Part shown: positions 33,846 through 42,577 of the stretch, one piece after another
Layout of the letters: each line of letters starts with the position of its first letter
Numbering within the stretch: the stretch's first letter is position 1
Assembly (NCBI GenBank): GCA_016931535.1
Contig: JAFGEP010000095.1
Span: 1-50,331, forward strand
Reading direction: 5' to 3'
Length of the DNA: 50,331 nt
Source of the DNA: Bradymonadales bacterium
GTDB lineage: Bacteria; Myxococcota_A; Bradymonadia; JAFGEP01
The notes under the pieces: generated by a model
Told to the model about the DNA's origin: nothing
Seen by the model: the letters and a program-made list of their open reading frames with translations, nothing else
The model's database searches: none
Made by a program: the position numbers and the translations under genes

Positions 33846-36524
33846 CTAATCCGCGCTGTCCAGACCGCTGTTGCTGCCCGATCGCGGTTGGGGGCGGCCT
33901 TCCTCCCCACCCAGCGGTGCGGCATCCATACCCTGCAAGAGCTGAGGGCCTTCGAACTGGCCCTGGGCGCGGCGCCGCGCCTCCTCGTTCTGCACCGCCC
34001 GAAGGATGGTCTGGAACATGGACTGCAGGGGGCCATTTTTCCGCGTGTAGTCCACGTTGGCGACGTAATCGAGCTGTTCCCGGCCGAAGAACTCCAGAAA
34101 CTCCTGCCGTTCCTGCATCTTGCGCCGGAAGATCTCGTGGAAGTCGGCGCTGTCCCGGATGATGTACGGGGTGAGCAACAAGAGGAGGTTGCGCTTCACG
34201 TTCCGGGTGGTGGTCGAGCGGAACAGGTATCCGATCACCGGGATGTCGCCCAAAAATGGGACCTTCTCCACCGTCTCCTGGATCTCGTCCTCGATCAGAC
34301 CGCCGATGACTACCGTCTGCTGGTCCTCCACCACCACGACTGTACGGGCCTCCCGGTTGCTGGTGACGGGGGATCCGTAGCTCTCGCCGATGATCCCCTC
34401 CACCTGCTCTTCGATCTCCAGGCGGACGAAGTTGCTGGCGTTGATCTGCGGGCGAACCCTCAGGGTCAAGGAGACACTCTCTCGGGTGACGCTGTAGGAG
34501 GGGTAGTAGGAGCCGATGTTGGACAGGCTTGCCAGGGAGGCCAGGTCGCCCAGATTGCCGGTATCGAGGCCACCTGCCGAGCCCAACAGGGATCCGATGT
34601 TCCCGTACCCCCCGGTCACGAAGGGGACGTTCTGCCCCACGATGATCTCCGCCTCCTCGTTGTCGGTGGTCAGGATGTGGGGGGTGGAGAGCACGTTCAC
34701 GTTGCGGTCGCTCTGCAAGGCGTTGAGGATGGCGCCGAAGCTGGGAAGGGTCACGCCCAACAGCCCCTGGGTTCCCGGCACGTCCGGTCCTCTCAGCCCC
34801 ATGGCCAGCCCCATCAGGGCGGTGGGGTCCAGCACGATGCTGGACATGCCGCCTAAAGAGGTGGCGGCGTAGATGGGGATCTCGTCTCCGCGGATGGTGG
34901 GGAGTGCGCCCGCGTTCAGGGCGATGCCGAAGTCGCCGTCCGACTCGGCGGTGATCTCCATGATGACCGCCTCCACGTAGACCTGTTCGCGCCGGCGGTC
35001 GAGTTGGTCGATCACCCGTTGGAGGCTGAGGAAGTCGCGCAGGCTGGCCACCACGACCATGCTGTTGGTGGCCTCGTCGGCGGTGATGCTGACGTTGCTG
35101 CCGAAGGTGGCGCTGATCGCACCGGTTGTGGTGACCGCGGGGCTCTCTTCCTCGGCGGCGGCACGGGTGCGGCGCGTTCGACTGCTGCCGGTCTGCTCTT
35201 CCTGCGCCTGCTGGACGTTCTGGACCAGGCTCTGCAGGGTGCTGGCCAGGTCGGTGGCGTTGGCGTTTTCGAGGAAGACCACGTGGATCTGGCCCTCCCC
35301 GGCGATGGGGATGTCGAGGGCCTCGATCATCTCGCGGACCGCCTGGTAGCCGCGCGGGCTGGTCACGATGATCAGCTGGTTGGTGCGCTGATCGGCGATG
35401 ATCTGGGAGACGGTCACCACGGTCTCGGTGGCGGCAGTGGCAGACGGGGTGGGCTCGGCCTCCTGCTCACGGGCTCGTCGGCGGCGCTCCCGGGCGGTGG
35501 TGGCGCGCTCGGTCTGGGTAGTGCGCTGCTGCTGCTGCTGCTCGCCGAAGATCTCCAGGAGGGTGCTGCGCAGCTGCTCCGCATCGGCGTAACGGACCTG
35601 GTAGAGGAAGCGGGTCTCTCCACCAGGGGTGTCCAGGTCGCCGATCAGCCCTAGCAACCGTCGCATGTTGGTGCCGGTCTCGGTCACGATCAGGGTGTTG
35701 GTGGGGGCGTAGACCTGGATCCGGCCGTTGGCCGAGGTGAAGTTGCCCAACAGCTCGCTCAGCTGGGCAGCGTCCACGAACCGCAGGGGAACCAGCTGGG
35801 TCACCATGCGGTCATCGGGGGGGGCCGTACCGGGGGCGGTGAAGGGCAACGCGTGGCGTTGCACGTCCTCTTCCCGGACGATCCGCAGGAAGCTACCGTA
35901 GGGAACGATGGTCAGGCCATTCATGTGGAGAGCGGCCAAGAAGGCCCGGTAGGCCTCTTCGATGGTCACCGGGGTGGGACCGATGATGGTGATGGTCCCC
36001 TCCACCCCTTCTGCGATGATGAAGTTCTGGCCCGTCAGCGCGCTCATCCACAGGACCACCTCGGATAGGGGTGCCTGGGGAAAGTCGATGGTGACCCGCA
36101 GGCCCCGGGGAGGATGGAAGGGGTCGAAGTTCTCTTCGAAGTGTCGGGGAACCTCTTCGTCCACATCCTGGACGAGGCGCCGCGGCTCGATCAGGGGGGG
36201 GCCTGCAACCTCCTGGGAGGAGGGGGGGGCCGCTTGGGCCGGCTGCTGGTTGCTGAAACCAGTGGAGGGGGGCGGCCCCTCTTCCTCTGCCTCTACCTGC
36301 TGGGTGGTCTGTTGGCCTTCTGTTTCCTCTTCGGCCTCGGCCTCGGTGGGGGTGGTCAGCCGGATGACACCGGGACGGGTGCCGCCCGGGGGGTTGGCCG
36401 CTTCCCCTGCGGCATCCTCGGAGCCGCCTTCTTCTTGGGCCACCGCCACGCTGGAAATCCACAGCAGAAGGGCGAGAGGTAACAGCCCCCCGCATCGCCG
36501 CCAGCCCGCTTCAATCGCCGCCAT
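33846..36524 (-). CDS. gspD: Type II secretion system outer-membrane secretin GspD
   Basis: Outer-membrane channel, 892 residues, long for the family (650-750). Sec signal ending SSVAVAQ, then an acidic Pro/Glu-rich linker to about residue 125. N0 follows (VTIDFPQAPLSEVVLWMSAL), then N1, N2 and N3, each with the VxxLENANATDLAxxL-type pattern. N2 is interrupted by a Gln/Arg/Glu-rich low-complexity insert (EQQQQQRTTQTERAT) and N3 by QEEQTGSSRTRRTRAA. The secretin domain carries VPFLGDIPVIGYLF and the ITADEATNSMVVVAS strand. A 70-residue tail ends the protein. The ATG has AGGAG upstream. No pilotin gene or lipobox is seen. A separate sigma-54-like promoter lies before it. Confidence 0.95.
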   Translation of the reverse strand: MAAIEAGWRRCGGLLPLALLLWISSVAVAQEEGGSEDAAGEAANPPGGTRPGVIRLTTPTEAEAEEETEGQQTTQQVEAEEEGPPPSTGFSNQQPAQAAPPSSQEVAGPPLIEPRRLVQDVDEEVPRHFEENFDPFHPPRGLRVTIDFPQAPLSEVVLWMSALTGQNFIIAEGVEGTITIIGPTPVTIEEAYRAFLAALHMNGLTIVPYGSFLRIVREEDVQRHALPFTAPGTAPPDDRMVTQLVPLRFVDAAQLSELLGNFTSANGRIQVYAPTNTLIVTETGTNMRRLLGLIGDLDTPGGETRFLYQVRYADAEQLRSTLLEIFGEQQQQQRTTQTERATTARERRRRAREQEAEPTPSATAATETVVTVSQIIADQRTNQLIIVTSPRGYQAVREMIEALDIPIAGEGQIHVVFLENANATDLASTLQSLVQNVQQAQEEQTGSSRTRRTRAAAEEESPAVTTTGAISATFGSNVSITADEATNSMVVVASLRDFLSLQRVIDQLDRRREQVYVEAVIMEITAESDGDFGIALNAGALPTIRGDEIPIYAATSLGGMSSIVLDPTALMGLAMGLRGPDVPGTQGLLGVTLPSFGAILNALQSDRNVNVLSTPHILTTDNEEAEIIVGQNVPFVTGGYGNIGSLLGSAGGLDTGNLGDLASLASLSNIGSYYPSYSVTRESVSLTLRVRPQINASNFVRLEIEEQVEGIIGESYGSPVTSNREARTVVVVEDQQTVVIGGLIEDEIQETVEKVPFLGDIPVIGYLFRSTTTRNVKRNLLLLLTPYIIRDSADFHEIFRRKMQERQEFLEFFGREQLDYVANVDYTRKNGPLQSMFQTILRAVQNEEARRRAQGQFEGPQLLQGMDAAPLGGEEGRPQPRSGSNSGLDSAD

Positions 36525-36620
36525 TCCTGCTCCTCGTTTGCCTGCATGGGCGTGTTGGACCCAGTCGCCCTCGGTCGGGAGTGGGTGCCGGAGGTTGGCA
36601 CTCGCCGAAGAAAAACCAGA

Positions 36621-36636
36621 GCCAGAACCGTGCCAA
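36621..36636 (-). promoter_or_regulatory. Candidate sigma-54 (-24/-12) promoter for gspD
   Basis: Minus-strand TTGGCACGGTTCTGGC matches the consensus TTGGCACGnnnnTTGC at all but one fixed position (TGGC for TTGC), with the GG and GC doublets at the required spacing. It sits about 97 bases before the gspD ATG. Two GAFTGA-type activators are encoded in the window, one just upstream of gspC. Confidence 0.55.
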
Positions 36637-36710
36637 TCCCAATTTTGTTCCTTTTTTCCCGTAGAATCTGGCTTCTGCGGGTGGCGCCCTCGGCCCGTCC
36701 TTCAGGCCTG

Positions 36711-36863
36711 TGTCATTTTGTCACGCGCCGCCGAACAGAGACGAAAAGTCTGCCATTCTGTCAAGAGGGTGCTGCTCGCCACCCTGGCGGCTGCCCGCCG
36801 GTAGGGCGCGCCCGGACCATCCGACCTCCGCGCGCTGCTTATCAACCTGAGACATTTGTGACA
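36711..36863 (-). promoter_or_regulatory. Repeated TGACA boxes, candidate activator-binding sites
   Basis: Minus strand: TGACAAAATGACA (36723-36711) and TGACAGAATGGCA (36763-36751) are 13-mers differing at two positions and spaced exactly 40 bases apart; each is a direct repeat of TGACA at an 8-base step. A diverged third copy, TGTCACAAATGTCT, is at 36863-36850. They lie 75 to 240 bases upstream of the -24/-12 element, where enhancer-binding proteins usually bind. Which protein binds is unknown. Confidence 0.45.
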
Positions 36864-36904
36864 GGTCACCCCGCCTCGCCACGAAGAGAGATGGCGCCGC
36901 CCCT

Positions 36905-37984
36905 TCAACGAATATCATAGACCAGTGTCCGGGGCCGACCCCGTCTCAGCACGGTGATCTCGATATGGCTTTCGTTCTGCATCGCCTGGTACAGGTCCAT
37001 GGCTCGTTGCGGCGTGGTGATGGGGCTTCCGTTGACGCTGGTGAGGACATCGTTGGGACGCACGCCCAGGTCGGAGAAGATGGAGCCGGCCGGGATGCTG
37101 GTCAGCCGAAGACCATCCGGCCGGCGGCTGTCGTCGTAGCTCTGCTCGAATTCGGGGGCTTGCGACTGCAAGGCCCGCGGATCCTGGAGGGCGGTGTCGA
37201 TGGCGGTGCGTTCGATCTCGTAGTTGGTGGGCGACACCCGCCGGACCCCTTCGCGCAGGTTGATCGTTCGATAGGACGACTGGCGTCCCGGTTCCTGGGC
37301 GGCAGTCTGCCTGGTCGTCGGGGTGGGGGTGCGGGTGGGGGTCCGGGTGGGGGTCCGGCTGGCGACCGGCCGACTGGTCGCCGGCGCTTCACCGGCCTTG
37401 AGACATTCCTCTCGACCCTCATTGATGAGGTAGACCCGGTTGCGTGCCACGCGGATCACCGTCGCTCCTGCGATCTCGTCGCCCGCCCGGACCATCACCG
37501 TGCGGTCCAGCGTCTGGTCCTGGACCAGGCCAAATGACCACTGCGAATAGTAGGAGGCCATGGTGCCTACCAGGGCGGCGGCGATATCCGAGGAGACGCA
37601 GTCCCCTCCGGCGAGCTCCATCGGGTCCTCTTCGGCGGGTGGGGGCTCCGAGCAGACCTGGTCGATGCAGACGAGCGGCGGTGTGCAGTCCTCGTCTGTG
37701 CTGCATCGATCGGTGGGTTCCTCTTCGACTTCGGCGGTAGCCCGTCGGTTCAACAGCTCTCTGATGATGGAGGAGCGGTCATCGTCTCCGGTCGCCGCCA
37801 GGCTGGCCACCGCCTCGTCGCTGGGGCGGGGGTGGATGATGGTGAAGGGGGCGAGCCGGGCCGAGATCAGGTGGCTGAGGCCCAGGGCGAAGAAGAGGGC
37901 GATCAAGAAGATGATGACGAGGTTCACGACCCAGAAGTGCTTTCTGAACAGGGTCTCTACGATGTGAACCAGTCTGGATCCCAT
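36905..37984 (-). CDS. gspC: Type II secretion system protein GspC with inserted Cys module
   Basis: Inner-membrane protein that connects the platform to the GspD secretin. 359 residues: one N-terminal span (FWVVNLVIIFLIALFFALGL), the homology region that binds GspD N0 (SSDIAAALVGTMASYYSQWS to ARNRVYLINEG), a Thr/Pro/Arg linker (TPTRTPTRTPTPTT) and a C-terminal PDZ domain (SIPAGSIFSDLGVRPNDVL to HIEITVLRRGRP). Unusually, residues 94-111 hold CSTDEDC, then five, then four residues between further cysteines: a C-x5-C-x5-C-x4-C module just before the homology region, identical in spacing to the repeats of the lipoprotein at 46419. The ATG has no clear ribosome binding site and follows a terminator-like hairpin by about 30 bases. 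Confidence 0.92.
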   Translation of the reverse strand: MGSRLVHIVETLFRKHFWVVNLVIIFLIALFFALGLSHLISARLAPFTIIHPRPSDEAVASLAATGDDDRSSIIRELLNRRATAEVEEEPTDRCSTDEDCTPPLVCIDQVCSEPPPAEEDPMELAGGDCVSSDIAAALVGTMASYYSQWSFGLVQDQTLDRTVMVRAGDEIAGATVIRVARNRVYLINEGREECLKAGEAPATSRPVASRTPTRTPTRTPTPTTRQTAAQEPGRQSSYRTINLREGVRRVSPTNYEIERTAIDTALQDPRALQSQAPEFEQSYDDSRRPDGLRLTSIPAGSIFSDLGVRPNDVLTSVNGSPITTPQRAMDLYQAMQNESHIEITVLRRGRPRTLVYDIR

Positions 37985-38015
37985 AGGATGATCGCTATCT
38001 CGTGGCCGGATGCCC

Positions 38016-38047
38016 CAAAAAGCCTGGCAGCTTCTCAGAAGCTGTCA
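38016..38047 (-). terminator. Intrinsic terminator after the NtrC-type regulator, before gspC
   Basis: On the minus strand TGACAGCTTC pairs with GAAGCTGCCA (10 pairs, one G-U) around TGA, followed by GGC and TTTTT. It lies between the regulator stop (38160) and gspC (37984). Only about 31 bases remain before the gspC start, so it could instead work as an attenuator in the gspC leader. Confidence 0.6.
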
Positions 38048-38159
38048 CAGAACCGGCCTCAAAGTCAATGTCCTGCACCGGGTCGACGCAGCGGTGAACC
38101 GCCTCGCTTTTTGAAGCGCCATCGGTCCGGCGATTATTCCCGCCCGGAGACGGTCTGAA

Positions 38160-39491
38160 TCAGAGCTTGCGGTAGATCGTGCGGGCTGCGATCCCCAGGA
38201 TCTGGGCCGCAAGCCGCTTGTTGCCACCGGTAAAATGCAGCGTCTCCTCGATGATGCGTCGCTCGGCCTCCTTGAGGGTCACCCCCAGGGGGACCGAGAT
38301 GGTGCGGGGTACCGACTCGGTGGTCGCGATCGGCTCGGGGAGGTCGTCCAGCCCGATGAGGTCGTCGGTGCTCAGCACGACCGCACGTTCCACCACATTG
38401 GCCAACTGGCGGACATTGCCGGGCCAGTGGTAGGCGCTCAGCGTCTGCAGGGCATCGGCGGTGAACCCCTGGATCTGTTTTCGGTTCCTCTGGTTGAAGC
38501 GGGCCAAGAAGTGCTGGGCCAGCAGCGGGATGTCGTCGCGCCGCTCCCGCAGTGGGGGGATGGGGATGGCCACCACGTTGAGCCGGTAGAACAGGTCCTC
38601 CCGGAAGCTGCCGGCCGCGATGGCCGCCTCCAGGTCTCGGTGGGAGGCCGCGACCACCCGGATGTCTACCTTGATGGGGGTGGTGGCAGCCAGGGGCAGT
38701 ACCTCCGCCTCTTGGAGCACCCGGAGTAGCTTGGCCTGGATCTCGCTGTCCAGCTCCCCCACCTCGTCCAGAAAGAGGGTGCCTCCCTCGGCGGTGACCA
38801 GCCGGCCGATCTTGCGGCGATCGGCACCGGTGAAGGCGCCGCGCTCGTAGCCGAAGAGCTCGCTTTCCACGATGCTGTTGGGGAGAGCCGCGCAGTCGAT
38901 GGCCACAAACGGGCCGTCGCGCCGGGGGGAGAGTAGATGCAGGGTGCGGGCGAACAGCTCTTTGCCGGTGCCCGACTCCCCCTGGAGGAGCACGGTGGCC
39001 GAGCTGGGAGCGGCCTGTCTGAGCAGGGTCTGGGCGCGCCGAAGACTGGGGGCGTTGCCGATGATCTGCTGCTCCAGGGAGAGGGCGGCGAGCTGGGCCT
39101 TCAGCGAGCGGTTCTCCGCCAACAGGGCCTGCTTCTCCAGGGCGCGGCGAGCGGCCTTGAGAATCTGGGCCCTTTTGATCGGCTTGGAGATGAAATCGTA
39201 GGCCCCGGCTCGCATGGCGTCCACCGCCAGCTCGATGGTGCCGAAGGCGGTCATCACGATCACCTCGGTCTCCGGACTCAAGGCGCGAACCGCCTTGAGC
39301 AGGTCGAGCCCGCTCATGCCGGGCATCATCAGATCGGCGATGATCAGGTCGTACTGCTTGGCCCCTACCATGCGCAACGCCTCCTCTCCGGAGTGGGCGC
39401 AGTCTGTGGCCAGGTTTTCGTGCGCAAAGACCCGGACCAGAGCTTCCAGGTGGGAGGTATCGTCTTCGACCAACAGGATCGTGGGCTGCAT
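38160..39491 (-). CDS. NtrC-family sigma-54 response regulator
   Basis: Two-component activator of sigma-54 promoters, 443 residues. Receiver domain: Asp10/Asp11 acidic pocket, phospho-acceptor Asp53 (LIIADLMMP), Thr81 and Lys103 (ISKP). AAA+ domain: Walker A GESGTGKE near 171, GAFTGA (218-223), Walker B GTLFLDEV, and the WPGNVRQL box. The C-terminal Fis helix-turn-helix (NKRLAAQILGIAARTIYRKL) ends right at the stop. The ATG at 39491 begins the receiver; the frame open to 39878 is unsupported. No histidine kinase is adjacent, so the partner is an orphan elsewhere. Its location before gspC makes the type II secretion genes plausible targets. Confidence 0.93.
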   Translation of the reverse strand: MQPTILLVEDDTSHLEALVRVFAHENLATDCAHSGEEALRMVGAKQYDLIIADLMMPGMSGLDLLKAVRALSPETEVIVMTAFGTIELAVDAMRAGAYDFISKPIKRAQILKAARRALEKQALLAENRSLKAQLAALSLEQQIIGNAPSLRRAQTLLRQAAPSSATVLLQGESGTGKELFARTLHLLSPRRDGPFVAIDCAALPNSIVESELFGYERGAFTGADRRKIGRLVTAEGGTLFLDEVGELDSEIQAKLLRVLQEAEVLPLAATTPIKVDIRVVAASHRDLEAAIAAGSFREDLFYRLNVVAIPIPPLRERRDDIPLLAQHFLARFNQRNRKQIQGFTADALQTLSAYHWPGNVRQLANVVERAVVLSTDDLIGLDDLPEPIATTESVPRTISVPLGVTLKEAERRIIEETLHFTGGNKRLAAQILGIAARTIYRKL

Positions 39492-39586
39492 GAACTGACC
39501 ACCATGGGGCGATAGTCGCGCCCATCCGTCGCGCCGCTCGCTGGACAGGCGTTTTATTTCAGGTACTCTACAGGAGCATCTCGCGG

Positions 39587-39596
39587 TATAAAATAT
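39587..39596 (+). promoter_or_regulatory. Candidate -10 element (TATAAAATAT) for the cyclase gene
   Basis: An AT-rich TATAAAATAT stands out in a GC-rich context between the divergent regulator and cyclase genes. As a -10 box it would start transcription near 39600, about 40 bases before the preferred GTG start. No good -35 hexamer is visible 16-18 bases upstream, so it would depend on an activator or on another sigma factor. Confidence 0.35.
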
Positions 39597-39641
39597 CGCG
39601 TGTGTCTTTCGGGACACACTGGAAATTCGAGCTGTGTAGCA

Positions 39642-41225
39642 GTGGCCAAACTCATCTACACCGACGCCATGGGAAAACCGCACCGGCAAGTGCTCGGCGA
39701 ACGGTTGACCATCGGCCGCCACCCGGCACAGGACATCCAACTGCTCGACCGGGTGGTGTCCAAGGAGCACGCCTGCATCGAGCGAACGGCGAACCAGTAT
39801 ATCATCACCGACCGGGACAGCCGCAACGGGACCTATGTCAACGGACACCGGATCGAGGCCCCTTGCAGGCTGAGTCACAATGATGAAGTCACCATCGGCT
39901 CCACCACCTTCTCATTCGATGACAGCGAGGTAGCCGACTCCCTCGTGGAGCGGGTTACCGTTCACCGCCCCCTGGACAGCGCCATCTTCACCCGGGTCAA
40001 GGGTGGCCGGGACATGGTGTTTCAACCGGAGAACACCGTCACCGATGTCGATACCCTGCGAGCCGACTACGAGAAGCTGCGGATCGCCAACGAGCTGAAC
40101 CAGTCGCTGAGCATGGAGTTCGACCTGGACCGGCTGCTGAGCAAGATCCTCGATCGGGCTTTCGCCATCTTCCCCTGCGACCGGGGTGTGATCCTCATCC
40201 GGGACGAGCACAGCGGCGAGTTTTTGCCCAGGTCGGCCAAGCTGCGCACCGATCGAACCGATCAGCCGGAGATCCGGATCAGCGAGACCATTCTCAAGGA
40301 GGTCACCGAACGGCACGAGGCGATCCTCTCCGGGGACGCCATGGTGGACAAGCGGTTCTCCGGGAGCCACTCCATCATCCTGGAGGGCATTCGGGCCACC
40401 ATGACCGTGCCCCTGCTGTACGTGGACAAGCTGTTGGGGATCATCCACCTGGACACCAAGATGGCGACCGGGGCCTTCTCGGAGAAGGATCTCCACCTTT
40501 TGAGCGGCTTTGCGAGACAGGCCGCCATCTCCCTGGAGCATTCCTACCTGGTCAAGCGCATGCACCAGGAGGCGATCAGCCGGGAAAAGCTGGGTCGCCT
40601 GCTGCCCCCCTACCTCGTGGACCAGGTGCTGGAGGGACGGATAGACATCAGCAAGGGGGGGAACCTCCAGCGGGCGACCATCCTGTTCGCCGATATCCGG
40701 GGGTTCACCTCCATGGCCGAGCGGATCACGGCCACCGAGCTGGTCACCATGCTCAACGAGTACTTCGAGATCATGGTGGAGGTCATCTTCGCCCACGGGG
40801 GCACCCTGGACAAGTTCATCGGAGACGAGATCATGGCCATCTGGGGGGCACCCTTTACCCGCCCTGACGATGCCCAACAGGCGGTGGCCACCGCCATCGA
40901 GATGCAGCGGGCGCTGGACGAGTTCAATGATACCCGGCGGCAGGACGGGTTGGTCCCCATCCACGTGGGCTGTGGACTGAACACCGGCGAGGTGGTCGCC
41001 GGATACATGGGCAGCAGCCGATCGATGAGCTACACGGTGGTCGGCGATGTGGTCAACACCGCTCGGAGGGTCTGCTCTGTGGCCGGACCGGGGGAGGTGA
41101 TCATCAGCGCCGGGACCCTGGGCGACCTGCGCGGACTGGCCCAGGTCGAGCCCCTGCCTCCGACGATGGTCAAAGGCAAGCGGGAGCCGATCCAGCTCTA
41201 TCGAGTCCTGGACTTCCAGGGGTGA
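39642..41225 (+). CDS. FHA-GAF-class III adenylate cyclase
   Basis: Predicted cAMP-producing signalling protein, 527 residues from the GTG at 39642. FHA phosphothreonine-binding domain at about 1-95 ([26 protein letters not shown]); coiled linker; GAF sensor domain at about 155-305 ([13 protein letters not shown] to AAISLEHSY); cyclase homology domain at 340-520. Catalytic residues are present: metal aspartates Asp351 (LFADIRGFT) and Asp395 (GDEIMAIWG), base-selecting Lys391 (TLDKFIGD) and Asp469 ([11 protein letters not shown]), and transition-state Arg476. The Lys/Asp pair predicts ATP over GTP. An in-frame GTG at 39600 is the alternative start; neither has a Shine-Dalgarno site. It precedes glgC by 119 bases on the same strand. 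Confidence 0.88.
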   Translation: MAKLIYTDAMGKPHRQVLGERLTIGRHPAQDIQLLDRVVSKEHACIERTANQYIITDRDSRNGTYVNGHRIEAPCRLSHNDEVTIGSTTFSFDDSEVADSLVERVTVHRPLDSAIFTRVKGGRDMVFQPENTVTDVDTLRADYEKLRIANELNQSLSMEFDLDRLLSKILDRAFAIFPCDRGVILIRDEHSGEFLPRSAKLRTDRTDQPEIRISETILKEVTERHEAILSGDAMVDKRFSGSHSIILEGIRATMTVPLLYVDKLLGIIHLDTKMATGAFSEKDLHLLSGFARQAAISLEHSYLVKRMHQEAISREKLGRLLPPYLVDQVLEGRIDISKGGNLQRATILFADIRGFTSMAERITATELVTMLNEYFEIMVEVIFAHGGTLDKFIGDEIMAIWGAPFTRPDDAQQAVATAIEMQRALDEFNDTRRQDGLVPIHVGCGLNTGEVVAGYMGSSRSMSYTVVGDVVNTARRVCSVAGPGEVIISAGTLGDLRGLAQVEPLPPTMVKGKREPIQLYRVLDFQG

Positions 41226-41344
41226 GGTTGGCGGGGAGGACCGATGGGATCGGCATCGCCGAAGGTGGGTAGTGCCTTGGATCGGAGCCGCACAGCGCAG
41301 CAGATGACGCCTCGGGATGAACCCGGGGCGCGAAAGAGGGAGCC

Positions 41345-42577
41345 ATGAGAGACGTACTGGTGATGATCCTGGCTGGGGGACAAGGATCCAGGCTGTACCC
41401 GCTGACAGCCGATCGCGCCAAGCCGGCGGTCCCCTTTGGAGGCAAGTATCGAATCATCGACTTCGTCCTCTCCAACTTTGTGAACAGCGGCTTTTTCAAG
41501 ATCAAGGTGTTGACCCAGTACAAGAGTGAATCACTCAACCGCCACCTGGCCCGCGGCTGGCGCATGTCCAACATCGCCGACCAGTACGTGGAGTCGGTCC
41601 CCGCTCAGCAGCGGCTCGGCCCCCGCTGGTACTTGGGCAGCGCCGACGCCATCTACCAGAACATCAACCTGATCTACGACGAGAATCCCACCGATGTCTG
41701 CGTGTTCGGCGGCGACCATGTCTACAAGATGGACGTGTTCCACATGCTCCGCTTCCATCGGGACAACCAGGCCGACCTCACCGTGGCGGCCATCCCCTTT
41801 CCCGTCGAGCAGGCGAGCGCCTTCGGCGTGATCGAGGTGGATGAGCACAACCGCATGATCGGCTTCGAAGAAAAGCCGGCCAACCCCAAGCCCATGCCCA
41901 ATGCGCCCAACATGGCGCTGGTCAGCATGGGGAACTACATGTTCACCCGAGAGGCGCTGATCGATGAGGTCCGGCTGGACGCCGAGCAAGAGAGCTCGGA
42001 GCACGACTTCGGGAAAAACATCATCACCCGCAGCTACAAGAAAGGGGTGGTGTACGTCTACGACTTCAACCAGAACCGGCTGCCCGGCCAGAACCCGCGC
42101 GAAATCGGCTACTGGCGCGATATCGGGACCATCGATGCCTACATGGCCGCCCATATGGACCTGGTCTCGGTCCATCCTATCTTCGACCTGTACAACCGGC
42201 GATGGCCCATCCACAGCCACCAGGTGCCCGCACCTCCCGCCAAGTTCGTGCACGAGACCGGAGATCGGGTGGGGACCGCCACCAACAGCATCGTCTCCCA
42301 TGGCTGCATCATCTCCGGAGGTCGCATCCAGAACTCGGTGCTGTTCGGCTTCGTGCGTGTCAACAGCTACTCCCACATCGATCACGCCGTCATCCTCGAA
42401 GAGGTCAACGTGGGTCGCCACGCTCGGTTGAAGAACTGTATCGTGGACAAGGGGGTGGTCATCCCCGAGGGGCTGCAGGTGGGCTACGATCCCGATTTTG
42501 ATCGGCGGCATTTCCACGTGAGCGATCAGGGGATGGTGGTGATCGGAAAGGGGCAGGACCTGAGTCACCTGGTATGA
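41345..42577 (+). CDS. glgC: Glucose-1-phosphate adenylyltransferase GlgC
   Basis: Makes ADP-glucose from ATP and glucose-1-phosphate, the committed step of bacterial glycogen synthesis. 410 residues, the normal size. The nucleotide site [25 protein letters not shown] segment (positions 10-30) is intact, as are [32 protein letters not shown] and the Glu-Glu-Lys-Pro sugar-phosphate motif (FEEKPANP). [11 protein letters not shown] precedes the C-terminal left-handed beta helix. GAGGGAG lies just ahead of the ATG. The last codon overlaps the start of the GH57 gene by four bases (ATGA). Confidence 0.96.
   Translation: MRDVLVMILAGGQGSRLYPLTADRAKPAVPFGGKYRIIDFVLSNFVNSGFFKIKVLTQYKSESLNRHLARGWRMSNIADQYVESVPAQQRLGPRWYLGSADAIYQNINLIYDENPTDVCVFGGDHVYKMDVFHMLRFHRDNQADLTVAAIPFPVEQASAFGVIEVDEHNRMIGFEEKPANPKPMPNAPNMALVSMGNYMFTREALIDEVRLDAEQESSEHDFGKNIITRSYKKGVVYVYDFNQNRLPGQNPREIGYWRDIGTIDAYMAAHMDLVSVHPIFDLYNRRWPIHSHQVPAPPAKFVHETGDRVGTATNSIVSHGCIISGGRIQNSVLFGFVRVNSYSHIDHAVILEEVNVGRHARLKNCIVDKGVVIPEGLQVGYDPDFDRRHFHVSDQGMVVIGKGQDLSHLV

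Larger units (their letters stand above)
36525..36904 (-). promoter_or_regulatory. gspC-gspD intergenic control region
   Basis: A 380-base gap in an otherwise tightly packed operon. Reading toward gspD it contains three TGACA-type boxes (36850-36863, 36751-36763, 36711-36723), a -24/-12 element (36621-36636) and a leader of about 85 bases with an imperfect hairpin at 36580-36603 (GAGTGCC with GGCACccACTC). A TTGACA just upstream of the middle box has no usable -10. The gap suggests that gspD and the genes after it can be transcribed separately from gspC. Confidence 0.55.
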
